A stretch of 5,007 nt of DNA. It comes from Propionibacteriaceae bacterium. GTDB taxonomy: Bacteria; Actinomycetota; Actinomycetes; Propionibacteriales; Propionibacteriaceae. Location: positions 1 to 5,007 of the forward strand of contig DMIX01000017.1 in NCBI GenBank assembly GCA_003451975.1, in the 5' to 3' direction. This document shows positions 1 through 5,007 of the stretch, piece by piece. The translations under genes were made by a program, and so were the position numbers. Numbering within the stretch: position 1 is the stretch's first letter; every line of letters begins with the position of its first letter. The notes below the pieces were generated by a model. It saw only the letters and a list, made by a program, of their open reading frames with translations, did no database searches and was not told the DNA's origin.

Positions 1-364
1 AGTCTATCCTCCTCGAACATGGTGACTTATTCCTACTACTCAAATGCGGCACCGGTGGGTGACCATTAGGCGCGTCTGTCGTTGGCAACCGCGGGCATTA
101 GTGTCGGAGGCTCTCAGCGGCGTCACTCAATCCCAGAGGTACCTGCAGCGAGTGCTCACTGACCGAGTCCCTTCGCATTGAAGAAGGCGGACGCAAGGTT
201 GCGCATCCTGACGATGTGCTGAGCAATCAAACCACGGCATGTGGAATCTGCCCGAGGAGCGGTCGGGTCAGCGCATTCACGCTGAAGCCGGCGCCACGCG
301 TTCGGCCCGCGTGACGATTGCGCGTCTTGCAGTCCCCCGACCAAATCCATGGTCTCACCGGCAC
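1..364. other. Upstream region with no supported gene
   Basis: I see no convincing gene here. At the extreme left, two plus-strand frames are open to the window edge and stop at 62 and 69, so the tail of an upstream gene is possible. On the minus strand an ATG at 20-18 (reading MFEEDR to the edge), with an AGGAA about a dozen bases before it, could begin a divergent gene, but six codons prove nothing. A 64-codon minus-strand ORF (350-156) starts 22 bases from the operator core behind a weak GGTGA. Its sequence resembles no family I know and its base composition shows no coding bias. An inverted repeat at 295-313 (CACGCG, 7-base loop, CGCGTG) has no T-tract and no obvious role. Confidence 0.5.
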
Positions 365-390
365 GATTGTGTTATACGTATAGCAAAAGC
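365..390. promoter_or_regulatory. Operator-like palindrome upstream of the TetR-nitroreductase gene
   Basis: The core TATACGTATA (373-382) is a perfect ten-base palindrome, flanked by GATTGT on the left and CAAAA on the right. The half-sites read roughly TKTGYTATAC, so partial symmetry extends beyond the core. It ends 41 bases before the ATG at 424. A near copy lies at 4790-4814 before the amidohydrolase. TetR proteins commonly bind such palindromes at their own promoters, so autoregulation by the adjacent gene is the natural inference. TATACG (373-378) or TATAGC (379-384) could be the -10 box. No good -35 is visible at the right distance; the best is TGGTCT at 350-355. Confidence 0.75.
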
Positions 391-423
391 AGACCGGGTG
401 TCAATGAAAGGGCGGGGCCAAGT

Positions 424-1611
424 ATGGCACAGGCCGTGAAAGACAAGAAGCCTCGAGAAATCAATGCCCAGCAGCGTCGGGACGACCTGATCGAAGCGAC
501 GATAAGGTGCATCGCTGAGTACGGGATCGCCGGCGCTTCTGTCGAACGGATCACCGCGGCTGCCTGCGTCAGCCGCGGTCTTGTTCGGCACTACTTCGGA
601 TCCAAGAACCAGCTTCTAGTCGCGGCGTTCCAGCGCCTCGCTGATGAGTTTCGGGGGGTGCATGGCGAAGTCGGAGATGTCTCGGATGATCCGGAGGGGG
701 AGCTGCGAAGCCTCATCGATAACACGGTGAACGGGCCTCTATTCTCGCCGAACCGTGTCCACGGGTGGTTCGGCTTCTGGCACGCCGCCAGGACCAACCC
801 CGAGCTCCAGCGAATCAACGAGAGCGTGTACTCGCTGGAACGGGCGCGCTACCGGGTCTTGCTTGAAGCCGCCGCCGAAAAGCGAGGCAGGAAGATTGAT
901 GCTTCCCAAGCCGGCAACGCGCTGGCGGCGCTGGCGGATGGAGTATGGCTCGAGTTCCTCGTCGACGCGCCGGCCACGGGCGTTCATGACTTCACTTCGA
1001 CTGACGCCGCCGACATCATCAACCTGTTCATCGACTACATCCTCGGGGTCGAGGACCTCGACACCAGCCACTCCCCGCATGGCGTTCTTGGCGCGATGCT
1101 GGCCCGACGCAGCATTCGGCGCTTCACAGAGAGGCCCGTCAGCACCGAGCAGGAGGAACTCCTGCTCAAGGCTGCATTCTCAGGTCCCAGCTCCAGCAAC
1201 TCGCGGCCTTGGCACTTCGTTCTGATCCGCGATGAGGAGAAGCGACGAGCGCTGGCCGACTTGAGCGCCTACACGTCCATGCTGGCTCATGCTCCGCTCG
1301 TGATAGCCGTGCTTGGCGATCCGTCGTCGGAGTGGTGGATCGAGGACTGCAGCGCCGCGACTGAGAACATACTTGTCGAAGCCACCCAGCTCGGCCTCGG
1401 CAGCATCTGGTGCGGCGTGCGGAATCCTGACGGCGACGAGCGTGACTACTACCCGCTGCTCGGTATCCCGTCCGGGTCGGACTGGCGGGTCCTGTCCCTC
1501 ATCGGTATCGGGCATCCTGCTGAGCACAAGACGCCGCGCACCCAATGCGAGAGCGACAAGGTCTCCTACGAAGCATTCGGTCAGGGCGACGGCGCGCGCC
1601 AGGGGGGATGA
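424..1611 (+). CDS. TetR-family regulator fused to a nitroreductase-like FMN domain
   Basis: This gene encodes 395 residues. Residues 16-66 form a TetR N-terminal DNA-binding domain; the helix-turn-helix spans about residues 39-65, with the hallmark RGLVRHYFGSKNQLL resembling BetI-type regulators. Residues 70-205 look like a helical TetR ligand/dimerisation domain. From about residue 221 a nitroreductase-family domain begins: LARRSIRRF (226-234), then GPSSSNSRPWHF (254-265) matching the FMN-binding S-x-x-N-x-x-P-W region, and GLGSIWCGV (324-332), ending at a typical GHPAE. TetR proteins are usually about 200 residues, so this is nearly double length. ATG 424 is chosen because the HTH follows at normal distance and a purine-rich AAAGGGCGGGG lies upstream; the in-frame ATG at 349 would place the operator inside the gene. 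Inferred role: a repressor that senses a flavin-bound ligand or redox state, or an enzyme-regulator hybrid. The nitroreductase domain could instead be purely catalytic. The domain calls are firm; the ligand is unknown. Confidence 0.9.
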   Translation: MAQAVKDKKPREINAQQRRDDLIEATIRCIAEYGIAGASVERITAAACVSRGLVRHYFGSKNQLLVAAFQRLADEFRGVHGEVGDVSDDPEGELRSLIDNTVNGPLFSPNRVHGWFGFWHAARTNPELQRINESVYSLERARYRVLLEAAAEKRGRKIDASQAGNALAALADGVWLEFLVDAPATGVHDFTSTDAADIINLFIDYILGVEDLDTSHSPHGVLGAMLARRSIRRFTERPVSTEQEELLLKAAFSGPSSSNSRPWHFVLIRDEEKRRALADLSAYTSMLAHAPLVIAVLGDPSSEWWIEDCSAATENILVEATQLGLGSIWCGVRNPDGDERDYYPLLGIPSGSDWRVLSLIGIGHPAEHKTPRTQCESDKVSYEAFGQGDGARQGG

Positions 1612-1633
1612 CCCCCGGACGGCCCTCACTGCT

Positions 1634-4282
1634 GTGGCCGGAGTACCCTCCGAGAACATCGCGTCCGTCGTCCGAGACGGCTTGTGCACCCTGTGCGGGA
1701 CGTGTCTCGGCCTCTGCCCCCGTGGCGCTATCCGTGGATCCTGGGATCTTGATGCAGGATTGCGGATCGAGGTCGACGACGAGCGCTGTACACAGTGTGG
1801 GGCTTGCGCTGCCGCCTGCCCAGGCAGGACTGTCGACTTCCCACATCTGACCGAAGACTTCCTTGGCAGGCTCGCGTGGCGGTCTCGCGGACCACTGGTG
1901 CCGCAAGCATTGTCGCCTGCTGCGGAGGACGCCGTGAGTGTCCCCTCCGATCTCGTCGCCTGGTCTCACTTCTCGGAGGCTCCTTTCGTTGGCAGATCAC
2001 GACGCCTTTTCACCGGCTGGGCGAGTGATGACGAACTCCGCTTCCGAGGCTCGTCAGGCGGCGTCGCCACAGCAATCCTTGCCGGGGCGCTCGAGACAGG
2101 CTTCATCGACGCGGCGATCGTGACGACCATGGATCCCGAGAACCCGCTCCGCACGTTCTCGTACATCGCAACGGACCGCGACGGGGTCTTGGCGGCAAGG
2201 GGCTCGAAGTACACGGTTGCCTCGCCCAATCGTCTGCTTCGCCGAGTTCTTGAGGAGGACGGCCGATACGCGCTAGTTGGCCTTCCTTGTCATATTGAGG
2301 GACTTCGCAAGGCGCAGACTGTCTACAAGCTTCTAAGGCGTCGGGTTGTACTCGCCGTGGGGCTCTTCTGCGGCACGACCTGCACGCCCCGTGGGACTCT
2401 CGTCGGCATTCAGCGGATGGGCATCGATCCACGTGATGTCGTCTCTGTCGCCTACCGAGGCGACGGCTGGCCGGGAGCGTTTCGGCTGTTGCTGCGGAGT
2501 GGTGAGCAGGTCGAGGCCCCCTACCCCGACTACTTCGACCCCTGGTTTGCGGCGCATGTGCCCGGCCGCTGCCTGGTTTGTCCAGATGGGACCAATGAGC
2601 TTGCGGACGTCGCTGTCGGCGACGCCTGGCTGCCACGCTTCTGTGGGCCTGACGCGGCCGGGACTTCGTTCCTCATCGCGCGGACGCCCCGCATCTTGCG
2701 CTTGCTCGAAAGCCTTCAGCCGCACTGGCTCCAACTGGAGGTGGCCAAAGAGTCTGAACTGGTGGGCAACCAAGCTGAGACACGTCATGTCAAGGGGCCG
2801 GGAGTGCGTGGGCAAATGTGGCTCCGCTCGGCCAAGGGGCGTCCTCTGCCGGAGTTTCACGGACTCGATTTCTCACCACAGCCTGGCGAGCGGTGGGCCG
2901 CGCTCAGCGCTTCCTCAACGCAGGCTTTCTACCGTGCAGCGAGCCGACTGAGCTATCGGGATCGAGTGGAAATCGTGCCGCGAGGTGCTGCTGACGGACG
3001 TGCGCAACCTTCGAAACAGGAGCTTGGACGGATGCAGAGATCTGGCACGGCTCAGTCAGCTTACTGGACTCGGCCTGGGCTCGACGTGCGAAACGGTCAT
3101 CTCCATGTCGCCGGCCGCGATACGCTGACGCTGGCCAAGGAGTTGGCGCTACCCCGCTACGTCGTCGATCTGGAGCGGATCGCGGAGCAGGTACGGGCGC
3201 TGCAGCAAGCGATGGACCGGGCGGGCTTGAACGGAGTCGTCAGGTTAGCGCTGAAGGCCCAGCGCGAGCCAGCGGCGCTTCGCTACCTTCGGGCTCTGGG
3301 CTCTCCGGGCTCACCCCAAGCTGTTGGCGTCGATGCTTGCTCCCCTGGGGAGATGCAGTTGGCTGTCGACCACGGGTGGCTGCCTGAGGAGATCAGCTAC
3401 ACGGGGACGAACCTCTCTGACGAGGACCTCGACGAGATCCTGCCGCACCCAGTACATGTCAACGTCGACCTTCTCACCCAGATTGAGAGATTGGGGAAGT
3501 GCGCACCCGGACGCCGCGTGGGCATCCGCATAAACCCGCGTATCGGCGCCGCGTGGCGCGACGGCAAGACCTTGTACAGCAACTCCCGGCCGACCAAGTT
3601 CGGGATCTACGAAGAGCAGTTGCCAGAGGCAGTAGCCATCGCTGCCCGCCATGGGCTCCAGATATCGACCGTGCACTACCACATCGCCGACGGCGTCTTG
3701 ACGGATGGACTCGCCAAGCTGGAGGAGGCAGCAAAGACGGCGGCTCGCATAGTGCAGAAGCTGCGAGCCATGGGATGTCCGGTATCCGAGGTCAACACCG
3801 GCGGGGGCCTTGGAGTTCCCCTACGAGCTGGCGACGAGTCACTCAATCTCGATGCGTGGGCCTCGATCCTGGCGCGTCACCTCGCGCCGCTCGACCTCAT
3901 CGTTGCCGTGGAACCCGGGAACTTCCTTGTGAAGGAGAGCGCCGTCCTGCTTGCCAAGGTCGTCACAGTGGAGCGACGACTGGGAACTCGCTTTGTGGGC
4001 CTCAACGTGGGTTGGAACGTGATGAGCTATCGCTTCCTCTACGGTCGCCCCTTCGAAGTCGTGCTCTGTCGCGATCCATTGGCGACGGCGTCCGACCCGG
4101 TCACGATCTCCGGCCACATCAACGAGGGTGATGACCTCTTCGCGGAGGACTACCCGTTCCCGGAGGTCCGGGAGGGAGACATCGTGGCGCTCCTGGCAGT
4201 CGGAGGTTACGCCCCGGCTATGCAGTCCCATCACTGTCTGCGCCCGCCGGCCGGCAGCACCTTCTTCTGGGAGCGCCAATGA
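1634..4282 (+). CDS. Ferredoxin / FrhB-type Fe-S flavoprotein fused to a LysA-like PLP decarboxylase
   Basis: This gene encodes 882 residues from GTG 1634. Residues 18-29 (CTLCGTCLGLCP) and 52-63 (CTQCGACAAACP) are two classic CxxCxxCxxxCP motifs for two [4Fe-4S] clusters. Residues about 90-440 match the FrhB/FdhB family (F420 hydrogenase beta subunit): GSSGG, RGSKY, LPCHIEGLRK (C219), C246 and C250, then RCLVCPDG (C313, C316) with LADVAVGDAW. Ferredoxin plus FrhB is also the layout of F420H2-oxidising FpoF/FqoF, and FrhB relatives include ferredoxin-dependent chlorophyll-pathway reductases, so the partner may be F420 or ferredoxin. Residues 467-882 are a full-length fold-III PLP decarboxylase: Lys541 in ALKAQ (Schiff-base lysine), GVDACSPGE, TGTNLS, KFGI, His683 in HYH, GGG 723-725, EPG 760-762 and Tyr859 in GGY. 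The usual catalytic Cys is Asn830 and the EPGR Arg is Asn763. No stop separates the halves. The start is uncertain: GTG 1634 lies 22 bases after the preceding stop without a clear ribosome site. It is probably co-transcribed with, and coupled to, the regulator gene. Confidence 0.88.
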   Translation: MAGVPSENIASVVRDGLCTLCGTCLGLCPRGAIRGSWDLDAGLRIEVDDERCTQCGACAAACPGRTVDFPHLTEDFLGRLAWRSRGPLVPQALSPAAEDAVSVPSDLVAWSHFSEAPFVGRSRRLFTGWASDDELRFRGSSGGVATAILAGALETGFIDAAIVTTMDPENPLRTFSYIATDRDGVLAARGSKYTVASPNRLLRRVLEEDGRYALVGLPCHIEGLRKAQTVYKLLRRRVVLAVGLFCGTTCTPRGTLVGIQRMGIDPRDVVSVAYRGDGWPGAFRLLLRSGEQVEAPYPDYFDPWFAAHVPGRCLVCPDGTNELADVAVGDAWLPRFCGPDAAGTSFLIARTPRILRLLESLQPHWLQLEVAKESELVGNQAETRHVKGPGVRGQMWLRSAKGRPLPEFHGLDFSPQPGERWAALSASSTQAFYRAASRLSYRDRVEIVPRGAADGRAQPSKQELGRMQRSGTAQSAYWTRPGLDVRNGHLHVAGRDTLTLAKELALPRYVVDLERIAEQVRALQQAMDRAGLNGVVRLALKAQREPAALRYLRALGSPGSPQAVGVDACSPGEMQLAVDHGWLPEEISYTGTNLSDEDLDEILPHPVHVNVDLLTQIERLGKCAPGRRVGIRINPRIGAAWRDGKTLYSNSRPTKFGIYEEQLPEAVAIAARHGLQISTVHYHIADGVLTDGLAKLEEAAKTAARIVQKLRAMGCPVSEVNTGGGLGVPLRAGDESLNLDAWASILARHLAPLDLIVAVEPGNFLVKESAVLLAKVVTVERRLGTRFVGLNVGWNVMSYRFLYGRPFEVVLCRDPLATASDPVTISGHINEGDDLFAEDYPFPEVREGDIVALLAVGGYAPAMQSHHCLRPPAGSTFFWERQ
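3018..3034 (+). promoter_or_regulatory. Internal ribosome binding site and ATG for the decarboxylase half
   Basis: AGGAG at 3018-3022 is followed after nine bases by ATG 3032-3034, in frame with the large ORF. This is the best Shine-Dalgarno/start pair in the window. Translation from here would give a 416-residue protein, the usual length for diaminopimelate decarboxylase-family enzymes, with the PLP lysine at residue 75. The ATG sits in what looks like an interdomain linker. Either two overlapping products are made, or the site is a relic of two genes that became fused by loss of a stop codon. Confidence 0.55.
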
Positions 4283-4728
4283 GCAGCAACCGCAAAGATG
4301 ATCGTGGGCGAGTCTGCGCTGAGAAGCTGAAGGCCGTTACCGACTGTCTCGGCCACTGCCACTTCACGACCCGGTGTTACGATTCCGTTCTCGTGGGGTC
4401 TGTCGAGTTGGCACGCCGTCTTGGCTCCGCCGCCGGCATCAATCGTGGGCCTCACGCCCTCCTCGACGTGGGTGATCGAGTGCAGAGCCGCCGTAAGGCC
4501 TTCAACACCCCGCCCCCGCACTTCATTCGTGGGAATGACTGTCCCCATCGTGATTCGTCGAAGAGCCCATCAAGACAGGCAAGCATGCCGACGCGGGACA
4601 AGACCGTGCCAGATGAGACGCGCTGCTGGATGAGTACTGCGACGAGAAGGGCCGGGTTCATAGCTCTTGATGTCAGGCGGAGCACCGCCTGGCGCAACCG
4701 GGCCGTTCGGACGTTGCCAAGGTCCTAG
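4279..4728 (+). CDS. Doubtful hypothetical ORF, 149 codons
   Basis: The ATG overlaps the preceding TGA as ATGA, with GGGAG five bases upstream (4269-4273), which is a good arrangement for translational coupling. However, the protein resembles no family I know. It has scattered cysteines (VCAEK, DCLGHCHF, RCYD, RCW), no hydrophobic segments, and a low-complexity basic second half rich in Arg, Ser and Pro. Third-position GC appears only modestly raised. A strong hairpin lies within its last 60 bases. It may be a genuine small operon member, a frame opened by chance in high-GC DNA, or decayed coding sequence. I recognise no function. Confidence 0.3.
   Translation: MSSNRKDDRGRVCAEKLKAVTDCLGHCHFTTRCYDSVLVGSVELARRLGSAAGINRGPHALLDVGDRVQSRRKAFNTPPPHFIRGNDCPHRDSSKSPSRQASMPTRDKTVPDETRCWMSTATRRAGFIALDVRRSTAWRNRAVRTLPRS
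4672..4693 (+). terminator. Strong hairpin, possible U-less terminator
   Basis: CAGGCGG (4674-4680) and CCGCCTG (4685-4691) pair perfectly around an AGCA loop (4681-4684). A G-T wobble (4673/4692) and one more G-C pair (4672/4693) extend it to a nine-base-pair stem. No T-run follows, so a standard intrinsic terminator is not shown. A smaller inverted repeat follows at once (GCAAC 4694-4698 with GTTGC 4713-4717). It lies between the fusion gene and the amidohydrolase promoter, a sensible place to end the first transcript. If it is a terminator, the 149-codon ORF around it is less likely to be real. Confidence 0.35.
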
Positions 4729-4789
4729 TCGAAACCGGCCTCACGGTTCAGGAGCTTTGATGCCCGTACCCCCTTGCATCACACCGTAA
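4729..4789. other. Short intergenic stretch with possible decayed coding sequence
   Basis: A reading frame from 4617 to the TGA at 4758-4760 gives a protein-like stretch (ALLDEYCDEKGRVHSS, then after an in-frame TGA, SDVAKVLVETGLTVQEL). It is interrupted by the stop at 4668-4670 and preceded by another at 4614-4616. It could be the remnant of a broken gene, but I cannot name a family and chance is not excluded. The remaining bases lead into the promoter of the amidohydrolase. Confidence 0.2.
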
Positions 4790-4802
4790 GATTGTCTATA
4801 CG
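4774..4802 (+). promoter_or_regulatory. Sigma-70-like promoter for the amidohydrolase
   Basis: TTGCAT (4774-4779) and TATACG (4797-4802) are separated by exactly 17 bases, close to the housekeeping consensus. The predicted start of transcription near 4809 gives a leader of about 37 bases before GTG 4846. The -10 box forms the left half of the operator palindrome, so a bound repressor would directly block RNA polymerase. Confidence 0.6.
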
Positions 4803-4814
4803 TATAACAAACGC
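4790..4814. promoter_or_regulatory. Second operator-like palindrome, before the amidohydrolase
   Basis: The core TATACGTATA (4797-4806) is identical to that at 373-382. The flanks are also shared: GATTGT begins one or two bases before the core in both copies, and CAAA begins one base after it. The only differences are a one-base indel on the left and a few substitutions. It ends 39 bases before the GTG at 4846, against 41 bases at the first site. It is most likely bound by the product of 424-1611, which would put the amidohydrolase transcript under the same repressor. Confidence 0.75.
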
Positions 4815-4845
4815 GGCTATGCCGTCATCGTAGACGGGGGGAATC

Positions 4846-5007
4846 GTGAAGACGAGCATCATCGGAGCCACTGTCGTCTTTGAGGACGGGGCGCGTCCCG
4901 CGACCGTTGTGATTGCTGAGGATGGCACCATCGACGGTGTAGTGCATGCCAATGCGGTGACCGATGGGGCCGCTGTCATCGACGCCTCGGGTCTCTACCT
5001 CTTCCCC
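4846..5007 (+). CDS. Amidohydrolase (dihydropyrimidinase/allantoinase/dihydroorotase type), N-terminal fragment
   Basis: Fifty-four codons are visible before the window ends. The sequence opens with a small beta-sandwich: SIIGATVVFEDGARPATVVI, then EDGTIDGVV, then AAVIDASGLYLFP. This is the standard N-terminus of cyclic amidohydrolases, in which the V-I-D-A-x-G-L-Y-x-F-P strand leads directly into the metal-binding G-x-x-D-x-H-x-H motif, here lying beyond the edge. Such enzymes hydrolyse cyclic amides such as dihydropyrimidines, hydantoins, allantoin or dihydroorotate; the fragment cannot tell which. GTG 4846 is chosen because GGGGGGA (4836-4842) lies just upstream and the fold begins immediately; no ATG fits. 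It is expressed from its own promoter with the operator on the -10 box, so it probably begins a second transcription unit co-regulated with the first. Confidence 0.85.
   Translation, partial: MKTSIIGATVVFEDGARPATVVIAEDGTIDGVVHANAVTDGAAVIDASGLYLFP

Noticed and set aside
295..313. Inverted repeat CACGCG-7-CGCGTG as a terminator or operator
   Set aside because: The stem is six pairs with no T-run, it shares no sequence with the two confident operators, and short GC palindromes are common in such DNA.
156..350. Minus-strand 64-codon ORF beginning next to the first operator
   Set aside because: It has only a weak ribosome site, no recognisable family and no coding bias. The position near the operator is suggestive but not enough to call a gene.
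1313..1633. Extending the large ORF upstream to ATG 1313
   Set aside because: This would overlap over 300 bases of the well-supported nitroreductase domain, and the extra residues (Arg/Ser-rich) look like out-of-frame translation.
1608..1850. ATG at 1608-1610 overlapping the regulator stop as ATGA, looking like a coupled start
   Set aside because: Its frame does not encode the ferredoxin/FrhB protein and closes at 1850. The cysteine motifs are in a different frame, first startable at GTG 1634.
4231..4548. Minus-strand 105-codon ORF over the end of the decarboxylase and the gap
   Set aside because: It overlaps a confident gene end, has no recognised motif, and its third codon positions are less GC-rich than expected for a real gene here.
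1..5007. CRISPR arrays, tRNA/rRNA genes, insertion sequence ends
   Set aside because: I saw no regularly spaced repeats, no tRNA-like or rRNA stretches, and no recognisable transposase with terminal repeats.

Overview
The window looks like an accessory metabolic locus from a high-GC bacterium. Coding GC is roughly 60-65%, and two of the genes are best started at GTG. The F420-type (FrhB family) flavoprotein fits an actinobacterium or another F420-using lineage, but the family also occurs in organisms without F420, so the taxon is an inference only.

Layout, all solid genes on the plus strand. Positions 1-364 hold no gene I can support. A palindromic operator-like site (core TATACGTATA, 373-382) lies just upstream of a TetR-type repressor fused to an FMN nitroreductase-like domain (424-1611). 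After a 22-base gap comes a very large ORF (1634-4282). It encodes, in order, a two-[4Fe-4S] ferredoxin domain, an FrhB-type iron-sulfur flavoprotein, and a complete PLP fold-III decarboxylase of the diaminopimelate decarboxylase (LysA) superfamily. The decarboxylase half has its own Shine-Dalgarno sequence and ATG at 3018-3034, so it may also be made separately. Positions 4283-4789 hold a doubtful 149-codon ORF that overlaps the preceding stop as ATGA, a strong hairpin, and possible degraded coding sequence. A second copy of the operator (core 4797-4806) sits on a good -35/-10 promoter just before the start of an amidohydrolase (dihydropyrimidinase/allantoinase/dihydroorotase type) that runs off the right edge.

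The two operators share the ten-base core and most of their flanks, and lie 41 and 39 bases before their respective start codons. The simplest reading is a small regulon. The TetR-nitroreductase protein represses its own operon and the amidohydrolase unit, and is relieved by a ligand or redox state sensed through the TetR C-terminal or nitroreductase domain. The enzymes (ferredoxin/flavin reductase, amino-acid-type decarboxylase, cyclic amide hydrolase) could form one pathway acting on a nitrogenous, possibly cyclic-amide substrate. The substrate cannot be read from the sequence. The decarboxylase lacks two residues that define true diaminopimelate decarboxylases, so it probably acts on something else.
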